Positions 1 to 10,819 are shown, counted from the first letter of the stretch. The stretch is 64,000 nucleotides of DNA from Adiantum capillus-veneris (GCA_014529385.2 CM043946.1:37894058-37958057); one strand, 5' to 3'. The notes: a model not told the origin generated them from the letters alone. Made by a program: numbers and translations.

Positions 1-1947
1 CAATAACAAAGCTACTTAGGGAATTTGAGCGGCGTTATGCACAACTCACCAGGACAGAAAGGGCCACACTAGATGCAGAGAAGACAGATCTTTTCTTACA
101 AGCTGCAGGTAAAGAGTTTCAAGAAAATTTGGAGCTTCTTCTTGAAGATAAAGATGCTGAACAAGGAGTAAAGACCGAATGGAATCAGGTTGAAGGTGCT
201 GTCTCACTGCTTGCCAAACGACAAAGAAGAAGGGACAAGATGGTAGTAAACACTACAAGTCCTTCCACCTCAACTTCTGACAAAATGGTAAAGCCTACTT
301 TTATCGCTCCTAAGTTTGATGAGTCCATGCTAGATGAGCTTGTGAAGGGAATGCGTGACTTGAAGGTGAATTTTGCAAAGCTTGAAGAAAAAGGCCAACC
401 ATTAGGGCCACTTCCTAGGCAAAGACAACATCCCAAAGAAGGGTTTGTTAATAGATGTATTTGGTGTGATAGTACAGACCATGTAAGAAGGGATTGTGAT
501 GATTTTCGTGATGCTTTGTCAAAAGATGTTGTCTTTTTTAAGGATGGTAAAATCCACTTAAGAGAGACAGGTCTACCCTTGAGAACTAACTTTGGGAAGG
601 GGGGAATGCAAACCTTAGTTGAAGATATGGCAACTAAGCATGCCACCTCTTCAGTTGAGGTAGCTACTTATGGAGTAAAAATTGAACATTTTTGTGATGA
701 AGAGGTGAGTGACCATCATGGTCAAATTTGGCCAAATGTCATGCAATTAGCTAAAAAGGGAAAGCTTACAAAAGAGATTCTACATGAAGCAGGTGATTGC
801 ATACGTCTAGAAACAGGATGGAATGATCCAGTGGACTCATTGTCAGTGCATGCCTACATTACAAAATGCCAACAAAATGAGGCAATTGTAGAAGAGAAGC
901 GTAGACGTGAGAATGTTGATGAAGGACCATAAAAAAGAGCTTCTAGAAGTGGGGGAAGAAGCGACTCAATGCCTTCTCAAAAACCCTCAACACAAGGAGC
1001 ATCTCCACCTGAAGTACTCATGAAGGAGTCTACAACAGGAAAGAAGAAAGAGCCAACGAAAGGTAAGACAAAAGGCCCAACTTATAAACTACAATCTGAT
1101 ATTGAGGTTGCTACAGATTTAAAGAAAGTCTTGGAGGAAAGTATCTTGAATAGCAAGATTGAGTTTACTCTGGGAGAAGTTCTTGGCATTGCAAAGCGTG
1201 AATTCCATGAGGAGATCATTGACATCATCCAGAGGAAGAGGCAAACCCTTGCTGAAGTTTCTCGTCCACAGGTTGAAGGGAAAACCTCAAAGACACAAGG
1301 GATGCAACTGCAAAATAAGGAGAATGATGGAGCTGTGGTAGGATGCTACCAATCTAGTGGGAGAGTGAAGCAAGTGTATTTCTCAAATGATGATGAAGAA
1401 GTTGAAGATATTCCTAGGAGTTACTATTCATGAAGTCATTGGGCAATGGCTACTACAGAAACTTTGGTCAAGGTAGGTGATCTTGAAGAGCCATTTATTG
1501 CCTTGATTGACCATAGTTCATAAATAAACATAATGTCAAAGAGTCTCTACAAAAAGTGCAAATGGCCGATGGACACAGATCATGGATGGATGGTAAAAGT
1601 GGCAAACAATTCATCTGGTAATTGTATGCAACATGTCCAGGTGTGAAGGTAACAATAGGTGATGTAAAGATTGACCAAAACTTCTTTGTACATGATACAT
1701 CTTCATATCATCTCATCCTTGGACAGCCCCAGATTGTGGGAGTTCGAATGGAAACAAAGGTAATAAATGATGGTTCAGCATATGCTAGGATACGTAGCAA
1801 AGATGATAAATGAGCTGTCCAATTTCTCACAGTTTGTGTGAACCATAAAAGAATCGTGACAACCTCAGAGAACATCCTCTACCAAAGTTGAGCAAAGAGT
1901 TTCATGATCATAGAGAAATGATGGGTTTTGGCCAAGTACCATTGTAA
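1..1947 (+). pseudogene. gag-protease remnant of copy A
   Basis: The 3' part of a Gag-protease reading frame. A CCHC knuckle of spacing CX2CX4HX4C starts at about 456 (CIWC...H...C). The protease region near 1490-1800 reads ALIDHSS then a stop where copy B has ALIDHGS, and ends with the LILGQP-type strand. In-frame stops at about 930, 1431 and 1519 lie where copy B has TCA, CGA and a sense codon. The frame ends in VPL-TAA at 1945-1947, the same stop seen in copies B and C. The start of gag is off the window. Confidence 0.8.
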
Positions 1948-2513
1948 AGCGGGATTGTAGTGGTACAGAAATAAAAAGGGTCTCGCCTGATTAAAAAATA
2001 GGTGAAGCGTTTTCAACGAGCTCCTTGGTAACAAAGAATGGATCAGTATGTTTTACAAAACTTGAAGATTTGAAGAGATGTGAGAGGCAATATGTGCATC
2101 ATGTACAAATAGGCATGAAAAAGAGTGGGTTGCTAGAGCCTACTAAAAATGTTTTGGGTTTGTGTGAACAAGTTTCTTTTGTAGATACTATGGGTGAGCT
2201 TGATGCTATAACAGGGTCTAATTTGCATCTTGAAAATGAAGTTGTGGAAGTTTGCTCTATGGAAATGTATCAAGTAATAGAAGCCCTTAAAGAAAGCCAA
2301 ACAGTTGGCCCAGAAGTCCATGTTGAAACTAAATACAAGAGTGTAGCAAAGAAGGTGAAACCAGTAGCATCACCCTTACCACCCAACAACAGGGAAAAGA
2401 TTGAGCAGGCTTCTTTACAACCAAGTTTGAGGAATCCTAAAAAGATTGGGCATACCTTCACAAAGGAGTCTTTCCAAGACTTGCAGATTGGTCGCGATGA
2501 GTTTCTAACACAG
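1948..2513 (+). pseudogene. pol N-terminal remnant of copy A, cut by E1
   Basis: The start of the RT-bearing frame, in the -1 frame relative to gag-protease. It matches the N-terminus of copy B pol (motifs VTKNGSVCF and KKIGHTFTKESFQ), apart from one stop near 1995. The frame is cut at 2513 by the E1 LTR. The next residues of the same protein (EETK.FKEMLSKHGKAFAF) resume at about 20482. Seen directly by comparing with the uninterrupted copy B. Confidence 0.8.
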
Positions 2514-2633
2514 TGACGAAGGAAATTTGGAATGGCGGCCTCTACACCAAAACAAACTCCATTGCGCCACAAGGGAAATGAGATGAGGGCACCACCTAGT
2601 CTTGGAAGCGTGAACTAGGACCGCTACACGAAG

Positions 2634-2640
<7 letters not shown>

Positions 2641-2696
<56 letters not shown>
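2641..2696. repeat. (GA)n microsatellite in E1 3' LTR
   Basis: About 28 GA units. The same position in the other E1 LTR (19146-19199) and in the solo LTR (about 37564-37602, CT on the + strand) holds the repeat at different lengths. Confidence 0.95.
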
Positions 2697-2698
<2 letters not shown>

Positions 2699-3009
2699 AC
2701 TATGAATGAAGCATTAACCGTGGTGTGTGTACAAGGAATGGATGACTTCAAACACTCCCAACAAAAATAGCATATAGATTACCAAACAATCACTCAAGGA
2801 TTAGCCAAGATCACATCAAGCACTCTCACACGCATATAAAACATTTCTCTTAATTAACACAAGTAAGAGGAGGAGAGGTTACTAGCATGAAACAATTTGT
2901 ACTCTAGAATGTGCAAGAATAGAGTGAATGAATGAGCTTATGGGCTCATGGTGAGTGATACAAAGGCTCAATGGGCTGAGGGAGGCTTGAAATTACAAAG
3001 GGGAAGGCC

Positions 3010-3020
3010 TCTTTATATAG
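3010..3020 (-). promoter_or_regulatory. TATA box of E1 3' LTR
   Basis: CTATATAAAGAGGCC on the - strand. The same box is at 19513-19522 in the 5' LTR and about 37242-37250 in the solo LTR. Position inside the LTR fits the U3/R border of an RNA polymerase II promoter; promoter function is inferred. Confidence 0.6.
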
Positions 3021-3962
3021 GAAAGAGAGTGATTAGGAGTGAGGTTAAGATACAAGTGTAATTTGTACAAATGAGGCTTGATTAGGGACATTCAACCAAT
3101 GAAGAAGCTCCTTCCAAGTGATTTGTTGACCAATTAACTCCATCATCACTTGTGTTGTCTTCACTCCTTCTTCCATAGCTTGAGTCCAAGAGCTTCCTTA
3201 TTTTAAAATGTAAAGAATCTACATAAAATCAATACATATCTAGTAATAATAGAAAGGGGTTGAGTGAGAACTTATGAATTACAACAAGATTAAGCATGAC
3301 TTGAGAGGTGATTAGAAGAGGAACTTTGATGGGTTTTTGAGCTTGAGAGAGAGGAGGGTGAGAAGACTAATGGCTGATTTTAAAGAAGGTCTCAATGTGG
3401 AAAAGGAAGGGTGTGTGTGTGTAAAGGTAGGGGGGTGGTCTCCACCACAGTTGAAAAAACTGCCGTCCACCATTTTGGCCATATCTCCTAGACCGTAGAT
3501 GCAAAAATTATAAAAAAAATATGGCCAAAATCTTCAGCTCGTCAGTTACAACTTTAATGAAGACAACTTTTCTTGGATCGGAGTGGAAGTATTTTTTAGA
3601 AATTCAACAAAATCATGTGCCTGGTTTCTTCCTTTACCAAGTCTTCCACTTGGGTCCCATTTGTTTGAATCATCATATGGCTCCAAAGCCATGATGATAT
3701 GAGCCACTCATGACCCTTGAATCATGGGTGCATGGCTCCACAACCACATCATATCTTTTCTTTTCACATTTACATATTTTCCCTTCCCTTTACCACTAGG
3801 TTCTCCCTCTACCTTTCACCTCCGGTGAACTAGTCAAGAAAAAATCATTTTTTTAAAATTTTTCCAAGAGGTTGTTCTCACTCTTTCTTTTATTGTAAAC
3901 CTCTAGAAGCAAGGAAAACCAACAAAATATGATAAACAAAAATTTGTGATAGGCTCGGATCA

Positions 3963-3982
3963 TAGCCCCCCCAAACCTGGCT
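3963..3982 (-). other. Polypurine tract of E1
   Basis: On the - strand the sequence next to the 3' LTR is AGGTTTGGGGGGGCTA, a G-run directly before the LTR TG. This is where a plus-strand primer is expected in LTR elements. Confidence 0.7.
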
Positions 3983-4003
3983 AGGGGTATTTATGCCTCT
4001 AGC

Positions 4004-7000
4004 CTACTTTCTTTGATCTTGAGCTGACCTTATCCTGATGTGATAAGGCTTTAGACGCCATCCATTTGTCCTGGTCTTGTGCACTTTACCATCAATGTCT
4101 TGAAGTCTGTAAGAGCCATTTTTGAACTTTTTGGTGACCAAGAACGGGCCTTCCCATCGGAAAAGAAACTTTCCATCCTTACGAGTGTCGAAGCGATTGT
4201 CATATCGAAGCACCAGAGATCCCTTTTTGATGTCTTTGGATGCTAGCTTTTTGTTGAACTTTTCTCTGCGCTTCTCTGCTTCTTGAGAATAGTGGTTGAT
4301 GGCTTCTTCACGATCCAATTGCAGCCTCTCTAGATCCATGATCCTTTGATGTACTTTCTCCTTTTGAGAGTCTACCTGGCTACCCAATATTCGAAGACTT
4401 GTTAACTTCACTTCAATGGGCAAAAGCGCCTCCTTTCCATAAACCAAATGAAAGGGTGTGTACCCTAATGTGGTTTTGAAGGAGGTTCTATAGGCCCATA
4501 GAGCTCCATTCAGGTGTTTGTCCCAATCTTGGCGCCTGGCATGTACCTGTTTGGTGGGAATTTTGCAAATGATTCCATTTACCTTTTCCACCAAACCATT
4601 GCACTGAGGGTAGTAAGGAGTAGAGTGTTGATGCTGAATATTTAGTTTCTTCATGAGTTCTCCTACCAACTCTACTCTAAACCCTGGTCCTCTATCAGAT
4701 AGTATTTCAAGAGGGGTGCCAAACCGGCAACAGATGTGGTCAAAGATGAACTGACTCACATCCTTAGCAGTGATTCTATTGGTCGGCATAGCCTCAGCCC
4801 ATCTAGTCATGTAGTCTACTCCCATGATGATGTACTCTTTACCTGACTGAGTGCGTGGTAGAGGCCCTATGGCATCAATTCCCCACTTCTCAAAGGGCCC
4901 ATATACCTTTATTGGGTTCTGAGGTTCAGCTATGAGCCGTCGTGGTCCTGCTTTCTGACATTCATCACATGTTTGACACCAATATTTGACATCACGATGA
5001 AGACTTGGCCAAGTAAACCCAGCTTGTAGAACCTTTCTACTAGTGACGTCGTGTGCAAAGTGTCCCCCACACATATCATCGTGACAAGCTTTTAAAATCT
5101 CTTCAATTTCACTCTTCAAAGGAACTCTCCTAAGCACACTATCCTTACCAAGACAATACAAGTCATCATTTACTATGCGATACCTGGTAGCCTTCTTAGC
5201 TAACCATCGCCTTTCCCCTGCATTCAAGTGTTTAGGAGCCTCTCCTTGCTCCAGAATGTGCATAATATCTTCCAAGTCCTCCTTGCCTTGCTGAAGTGGA
5301 AGTTTGATGGCCACTGCTCCCACTATTGACTCATTTAACTTTGCTGATGCTAGGTGGTCTGCATCCTTGTTCTGGTCTCTTGGTACATGATGTACTTGTG
5401 CCTCCCTAAATATCCTCATAAGAGCTTTTGCTTCTCTCATTTTAGTAGAGAGACGGGCATTTTTGCAAGCCCATTTACCTTGCATTTGCCTTACCAAAAG
5501 CATGGAGTCACCAAAAGCGTTTAATCTCTTAATTGAATTATCGAGGCACCAACAAAGGCCATGAATTAGAGCATGATATTCTGCTTCATTGTTGGAGTGG
5601 ACATCTTCTAGAGTGATCCCTTCACCATGGATCCTCTCTCCCAATGGGGATAAGACCACGATGCCTGCAGCTGCCTTATCCTTGGTTCTCTTGTATGCTC
5701 CATCAAAGTAGAGGCTATAAGCATTGACCAAAGCCTCTACAGCTGGAGGTGGTGGAAGTTCCTTTCTCTTCAAATGGCAAAATTTTTCATAGCACTTGTT
5801 TGTTAAAATGTCGGCTAAGCATGCTCGAGTTGTTCTTTCAACCTGTATCGTATAATCAAACTCTTGAAGTCTCACCACCCACTTTCCTATTTTGTCAGAG
5901 ATTTCCATATGTTGTAGTGCATAGGGAAACATATCCTCCACAGTGATAATTACAAACCTCTTCGGCAGCAAGTATGGCCGAAATTTGGTTACCGCAAACA
6001 TGAGAGCTAACACTAGCTGTTCCATTAGGGTGTAGGCCTTCTCTGTGTTTTCCATGAGGCGGCTAGCAAAATACACAGGCCTCATAAAGGAGGTTTTTGG
6101 ATCTTTTTGTAGGAGGGCAGCACCAATGGCTTCTTCTCCCATACTAGGGTTTACAAAGAATGTTTCTTCCCAACAAGGTTGGAGGATTACAGGGAGTGAC
6201 CCTAACATTTTTTTAATCTCTCTAAAATGCCCTTCACTTTCTTCACTCCAAATAAGCGTGTCTTGACGAGTCAGCTGTTGTAGAGGAAATATCACTTGGG
6301 AGAGTAAGTGTATGAATCTACTCAAATATCTTAGCTTTTGCAAGAAGGAGATTAATTGTTTGATGGAAGTTGGGGAAGGTAGATTTAGCAATGTTTCTAT
6401 CTTTTCAGGATCTACCTCGATTCCATCAATGGACACTACATGCCCTAATAGTGTAACCTTGCTTTCCCCAATGTGACATTTGTCCTTGTTTAGTTGTCCA
6501 CCCAGCTTAGCTAAACGAGTAAATCCTTCATCAATCTTGCCGAGATGCATACTTTTGGAGCTGTAAATACAAAAGTCATCTATGAAAACCCTTATGGACT
6601 TACCAAAGTAAGGTTGGAAGACCATGTTCATGAATCGTTGAAAGGTGGCTGGAGCGTTGGTGAGACCAAAAGGCATGACTCGAAATGCAAAACATCCCCA
6701 TGGTGTGATGAAAGTAGTCTTTTTCTGGTCCTCCTCTGCAATGCGTATTTGAAAGTAGCCATAGTAGCCATCACACACTGTGTATCTCTCATGGCCTGCT
6801 ACTTCATTTAGAATCTCATCTTGAAATGGGAGAGGGAAGTGGTCCCTCTTTGTTGCAGCATTTAGTGGCTTGTAATCCACGCACACTCGCCATTTACCAT
6901 TCTTCTTTGGCCTCACCACTACTGGGGAGACCCATTCTGAATCTTCTACTGGGTATATGAATCCTGCTTCTAAGAGTCTCTTCACCTCAGACAACAGTGC

Positions 7001-9091
7001 ATTTTGTTGCACAACTCCTAACCTTCTTAGTTTTTGTACTACTGGCTTGCTCCCTTCTTTTAGATGGATATGATGCTTCACTGCAGTGACACCTGTAATG
7101 TGAGTGTAATCAGAAATAAACACTGATGCATGCTTCTTGAGAACATTTACATAACCCTCCTTTTCTTCTTCCTTTATATCCTTGGATAACATCTCTTCTA
7201 GGCTGGCATCCCACACATTCTTCATTTGGATCCTTGGGTATTCTGATGAGGTAGTTTCCTTTATGGTGACGCCCATGACTTCGAGAGTGCTATCACTCTC
7301 TTCACTTGAACTCTCTTCCTCGTCCATGGATGAGGAGCATCCACTTGAGCTCCACTCATCAGCCGACGTCTCTAGTTCAAGGTTGTCTTGTCGCCCATTC
7401 TTTAGGTTATAAACCACCTTCCGACTATGGCCACCCATGCGAGGCCTCAACTCCAAGTCTCCTGTTGCCCAATCTTGCCTAGCTCCTATACCCATGATCC
7501 AAGGTCGTCCTAAAATAAGGGGGTATCCTTCTCCCTTTACTGGCATCACATAAGCATCAACCTCTGTAGTGATTCCAAAAACAGAAACTCTCAAAGCTTT
7601 CACTACACCCACACAAGTGACAGAGACATTATTGGCCATTTTTGCCCTAAAGTTTGATGATTCCATTACCTCTAAACCCAATTGATGCATTAGCTTTTCT
7701 GTCATGACACAAACCTCTGCTCCACTGTCAATGTAAGTTTTTGGAATCCGTTGTCCCTTGATTTGAGCCTCCACCAAAGGCACTATATCCTTGAGACCAT
7801 ATGCTTTGATTACACTTACTAGCTTACTTCGCTTTGCCCTCGTGCTCACCATTTTTGACCATTGTCGTCGAAGCTTTGGGGAGATATGAAGTAGTTGTGG
7901 CCAAGTAATCTTTGGTCCTTGAGAACTCACATCAGCTGTCAAGTCATAAGGTTGTGTCCGAGATCCCATAGGGAAATCAGAGATGTCAATTTGCGACCTA
8001 GTACGGGTCTTTCTCTTCTTGGCTTCATCTTTAGTTGCCCGAGATGTACTTGCTTCATTGCTTGCATCCTTGCTTGTTTCTTTACCTACTTCATCTTGGA
8101 CACGCACACGTTTGATAGGCATTGTAGCCACTTCATCTATCTTCATCTTCCCTTTAGCTATTTCTTCATGGTTGCTTCTGCCCTTGAGGACCTCCTCCAT
8201 CCTTATGATGCTCACATTTGGTTGAGTAGCAGGGGCTTGAGCTTGAGCACGAGGTGCCTGCAAAATTTGAGGTTGCGGTTGCTCTTGTGCTTGAGCTCTA
8301 GCATGGGGTGGACTTACTTGTTGTCGAGGACCTCTGACAGGGTAGTCATATCTTCTCGGATGAGGGCAATTATACATGCCGTGGCCAATTTCCCCACAAT
8401 TGTAACACAACATTTCCCTTGCTTGACGTCGCATTGGTGGCCGATTCCCACCATTTCCCTCAATAGGCCTTCTTACACCCTGCACAAGATTTACTCTCAA
8501 CCCCTCTAGCTGGTTTGTGAGATTGTTTATTTGTTGGAGCATATCTTCTTGTTGACCTCTATTGAGGTCTGGTGCATTAGGCACATTTGGAGGTATGTGA
8601 GAAGCTTCCATAGTTGTGATATTGCCTCCCAAAGCTAGCTGGCCAGCTTGGGCTTGATAGAGAATCTTTCTATTCTTTTCCCTAGCAATTCTTAAGGCAT
8701 CTTCAAAAGCATTTGGATATTTGCCCTTTACCTTCTCCCTTAGCAAGGGGTACAAACCTGAGATAAATCGATCCTTTTGGAGGCAATTGGGAGCTCGCTC
8801 ACCAGGGTTTAGTGAGTCTGACCATTGCCCCCAAAGTTTCAGACAACCTTCCTCATAGGTTGCATAACCATGAGGGTCAACTTGATGAAGGGACAGAAGC
8901 CGTTGCCATAGTTCTTCTGCCGAATTGGCTCGTTGAAATCTTCGTAGGAAAGCCACCTTCAATCCCTCCCAATCAATTCTTTGGGTTGGATCTAGAGCCT
9001 GGAACCATACCCTAGCTTCTTCTTTGAGCACCAAAGGAAAAGCTCTCAATTTCACTGCTTCGTAATCCCTCCCGGAGACAAGGAAAGCCAT
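4004..9091 (-). CDS. gag-pol: E1 Gag-Pol polyprotein (Gag-PR-RT-RH-aRH-IN)
   Basis: A single frame of 1695 codons. Order (residues from the Met at 9091): Gag domain about 1-150; CCHC knuckle 229-242 (C229, C232, H237, C242); aspartic protease DSG 455-457; RT about 700-930 with FIDD 836-839 and the FGLTNAPATFQ motif; a first RNase H about 975-1085 that has lost its first Asp (VNPS replaces the usual DAS) and probably the later Asp (TVED); a second RNase H about 1125-1250 with D1130, E1169, D1195, D1245; integrase with H1337/H1344/C1375/C1378 and D1406, D1466, E1502 (35 residues between the last two); GPF motif near the C-terminus; no chromodomain. The natural start is probably the ATG at 9160: the upstream frame resembles the E4 Gag start, but a TAG at 9104-9106 breaks it. 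If translated, it would make particle, protease and replication enzymes. Confidence 0.93.
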   Translation of the reverse strand: MAFLVSGRDYEAVKLRAFPLVLKEEARVWFQALDPTQRIDWEGLKVAFLRRFQRANSAEELWQRLLSLHQVDPHGYATYEEGCLKLWGQWSDSLNPGERAPNCLQKDRFISGLYPLLREKVKGKYPNAFEDALRIAREKNRKILYQAQAGQLALGGNITTMEASHIPPNVPNAPDLNRGQQEDMLQQINNLTNQLEGLRVNLVQGVRRPIEGNGGNRPPMRRQAREMLCYNCGEIGHGMYNCPHPRRYDYPVRGPRQQVSPPHARAQAQEQPQPQILQAPRAQAQAPATQPNVSIIRMEEVLKGRSNHEEIAKGKMKIDEVATMPIKRVRVQDEVGKETSKDASNEASTSRATKDEAKKRKTRTRSQIDISDFPMGSRTQPYDLTADVSSQGPKITWPQLLHISPKLRRQWSKMVSTRAKRSKLVSVIKAYGLKDIVPLVEAQIKGQRIPKTYIDSGAEVCVMTEKLMHQLGLEVMESSNFRAKMANNVSVTCVGVVKALRVSVFGITTEVDAYVMPVKGEGYPLILGRPWIMGIGARQDWATGDLELRPRMGGHSRKVVYNLKNGRQDNLELETSADEWSSSGCSSSMDEEESSSEESDSTLEVMGVTIKETTSSEYPRIQMKNVWDASLEEMLSKDIKEEEKEGYVNVLKKHASVFISDYTHITGVTAVKHHIHLKEGSKPVVQKLRRLGVVQQNALLSEVKRLLEAGFIYPVEDSEWVSPVVVRPKKNGKWRVCVDYKPLNAATKRDHFPLPFQDEILNEVAGHERYTVCDGYYGYFQIRIAEEDQKKTTFITPWGCFAFRVMPFGLTNAPATFQRFMNMVFQPYFGKSIRVFIDDFCIYSSKSMHLGKIDEGFTRLAKLGGQLNKDKCHIGESKVTLLGHVVSIDGIEVDPEKIETLLNLPSPTSIKQLISFLQKLRYLSRFIHLLSQVIFPLQQLTRQDTLIWSEESEGHFREIKKMLGSLPVILQPCWEETFFVNPSMGEEAIGAALLQKDPKTSFMRPVYFASRLMENTEKAYTLMEQLVLALMFAVTKFRPYLLPKRFVIITVEDMFPYALQHMEISDKIGKWVVRLQEFDYTIQVERTTRACLADILTNKCYEKFCHLKRKELPPPPAVEALVNAYSLYFDGAYKRTKDKAAAGIVVLSPLGERIHGEGITLEDVHSNNEAEYHALIHGLCWCLDNSIKRLNAFGDSMLLVRQMQGKWACKNARLSTKMREAKALMRIFREAQVHHVPRDQNKDADHLASAKLNESIVGAVAIKLPLQQGKEDLEDIMHILEQGEAPKHLNAGERRWLAKKATRYRIVNDDLYCLGKDSVLRRVPLKSEIEEILKACHDDMCGGHFAHDVTSRKVLQAGFTWPSLHRDVKYWCQTCDECQKAGPRRLIAEPQNPIKVYGPFEKWGIDAIGPLPRTQSGKEYIIMGVDYMTRWAEAMPTNRITAKDVSQFIFDHICCRFGTPLEILSDRGPGFRVELVGELMKKLNIQHQHSTPYYPQCNGLVEKVNGIICKIPTKQVHARRQDWDKHLNGALWAYRTSFKTTLGYTPFHLVYGKEALLPIEVKLTSLRILGSQVDSQKEKVHQRIMDLERLQLDREEAINHYSQEAEKRREKFNKKLASKDIKKGSLVLRYDNRFDTRKDGKFLFRWEGPFLVTKKFKNGSYRLQDIDGKVHKTRTNGWRLKPYHIRIRSAQDQRK

Positions 9092-9180
9092 CTCTAAGTT
9101 ATCCTAAAAATCCCCATCATTTTCCCCACTACGCCCGAAAAAATTTGGGAAATCCATCATAAAAGTGGGTTGCCTTCCTC

Positions 9181-9393
9181 TCAATATAGCACAAAGATGA
9201 AAACTTCTAGGCCCAAATCATATCTTATTAAGGGTAGAATAAATGGATTGATAGATGCATTAATCTCAGCTAGACGACGAGGGCCTAGTAAGTCCCTTAT
9301 GATGTTTTGGAACCTAAGCTTTGTGCTAGCTATTATATGCACAGTTTGTCTAGCAAGAGGTTGGAAAGGTCCATATAAATCCCTATGATTCAT
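9181..9393 (-). CDS. Leader small ORF, sub-type c (E1)
   Basis: A 70-codon ORF starting MNHRDLYGPF, ending only about 20 nt before the likely gag ATG at 9160. It closely resembles 15669-15881 in E2 and 38341-38553 and 46327-46575 in family B: shared features are STKL.FQ, RLAEIN.S, NPFILPLIRYD and a C-terminal EVFIFVL strand. No known family is recognised. Pattern suggests short strands around one helix (RRLAEINAS); no clear transmembrane segment, no Cys/His cluster. Retention of length and open frame across elements argues for coding; function unknown. Confidence 0.7.
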   Translation of the reverse strand: MNHRDLYGPFQPLARQTVHIIASTKLRFQNIIRDLLGPRRLAEINASINPFILPLIRYDLGLEVFIFVLY

Positions 9394-9402
9394 GGAGTAT
9401 GC

Positions 9403-9612
9403 TTAAAGCAAGATGAAGATGTGAACATCAAAAGATACATTATACTCCAAAATAGGAAATATTATAGGGTCGGGGGATAGCAATATCTCTCTCAACCTCT
9501 CAGCTCCAAAATAGAAGACCAATCTTTCTTGGAAAAAAATCTTTCTATCAATGCGCACATTCACCCTAATATTCTGAACTGATTGAAAGTTGTGGAAAAT
9601 GGGATTATTCAT
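9403..9612 (-). CDS. Leader small ORF, sub-type b (E1)
   Basis: A 69-codon ORF starting MNNPIFHNF, 9 nt upstream of the c-type ORF. Shares with b-type copies in E2 (15429-15647) and family B (46572-46790, 28973-29191) the pattern IR.N..I.RKI.FQ.R.VF..G..R..EIL.SP.P and a C-terminal FDV.IFILL. Also related to the c-type at a distance (FQ core, ILP.I.Y, DV.IF.L end), so b and c look like an old duplication. Function unknown. Confidence 0.7.
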   Translation of the reverse strand: MNNPIFHNFQSVQNIRVNVRIDRKIFFQERLVFYFGAERLREILLSPDPIIFPILEYNVSFDVHIFILL

Positions 9613-9645
9613 TGGTGCATTAATTACAACCTTCCATGAAGCACT

Positions 9646-9826
9646 TCATTGAAGTTGAGCTCTCTTGGATCCCACCATTTGAGAGATGCGAAGAATTTGC
9701 TCACCAGTGATTAGCCTAGCTTTGGTGTGACCATCTTCAGCTTTGTAGAGTTCATAGGGTTCGATGGCTACCCTCTCAACCACCTTGAGCCTTCTTGCTA
9801 GTAGTAGTTGGAGTGCATCACCATAT
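9646..9826 (-). pseudogene. 3' part of E1 leader ORF A (split by E2)
   Basis: C-terminal about 59 codons of a leader ORF whose start is at 18964. When E2 and one copy of the GTAG duplication are removed, 323 nt plus 181 nt gives exactly 168 codons with no stop until the TAA/TGA-type end at 9646-9648, so the ORF was open when E2 landed. This part is rich in Leu and basic residues (LLLARRLKVVERV, LITGEQILRIS). No family recognised. Its place between primer site and gag resembles the extra ORF1 known in Ogre elements; homology is not shown. Confidence 0.6.
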
Positions 9827-10089
9827 GTAGTGAGGCGGTCCGGTGCGGGCAACAAGAAGAGCAACCTCTAGACACCCTTCAAGGCTCCCGTGCTGCTCAA
9901 TGGGGCTGGGGCACAACACAACACAAACCAAAACAACAAACCCACAGCCAGATCCCAACTACACAAGGGGCACCACCTAGTTTAAGAGCGAACTAGGACG
10001 CAAAAGAGGAGAATCGTTAGAGTAACCCACAAACAAGCAAGGAATTTACACTAACCCTAACACCAATGGAACACTCTCACACACTAAAA

Positions 10090-10092
<3 letters not shown>

Positions 10093-10151
<59 letters not shown>
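10093..10151. repeat. (GA)n microsatellite in E2 3' LTR
   Basis: About 29 GA units; the allele in the other LTR (16218-16252) has about 17. It accounts for the whole LTR length difference. Confidence 0.95.
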
Positions 10152-10162
<11 letters not shown>

Positions 10163-10819
10163 GTGCTCGGGCTGCTTTGAAACGTATCGGCAATGATCAA
10201 GCAAACACAACTATATATTTAAGAAAGAGAGAGAAAGGGGGAGGGGGTGCTTGTTGCATTAATACCTTCTTACAAATCTGTCATGACAAATCAAAGTGAG
10301 ATTAGTATTTGTTCAACATAGCTTGCATAAATTTCACCACAACACATCACAAGAAAAGCCACCCCAATCACTGTCTTAAGGCCAGGGGAGTCCTCTCCAC
10401 CCTGTCGCCCTCTTACAGTATGTGGGATTTATGGCTAGATTGATGACAACACCAGAGACAAGCTATCAAGAACTTAACAAAAAACACCAAGACACTTACG
10501 CATCATTGTTGTCCATTACTTCACGTTGGAAGGGAGACAAAGTATCCAAGCTTAGTCCAAATCCACCCTCCTTGATTCAGCAAATGTTGGGCTTACACTA
10601 GTAGGAGAAATGATAAATTTCCTACTCTCAATTGAATGATCACTCTCTCTCTTACAATGGCATATAGTTCCCTTGCTAATCCCCTATTACAACACATGCA
10701 CGTGCATAAGACAATGAGCTTCCACTCAAGAGCTCCTTCTAGAGAGGTTGAGCTTGGCTTCTCAAGCGATAGCATAGTGCTCTTGCTTATGGCTCTCTCT
10801 TTTTGTGCTAGCTACACCC

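Larger units (their letters stand above)
2514..3962 (-). repeat. E1 3' LTR
   Basis: 1449 bp, nearly identical to 19015-20477 and to the solo LTR at 36288-37719 (opposite strand). In element orientation it starts TGATCCGAGCC and ends TTCCTTCGTCA. It holds a GA microsatellite (2641-2696) near its 3' end, a TATA box (3010-3020), and a U5 motif CTAGGTGGTGCCC (2588-2600) that recurs in the LTRs of E2 and E4. Confidence 0.92.

Noticed and set aside
5749-8509. Many + strand ORFs opposite the E1 gag-pol
   Set aside because: Antisense shadows of a long, clearly conserved polyprotein.
10066-10299. ORF reading (RE)n through the GA microsatellite, with a twin at 16191-16400
   Set aside because: Translation of a simple repeat; present twice only because it lies in both LTRs of E2.
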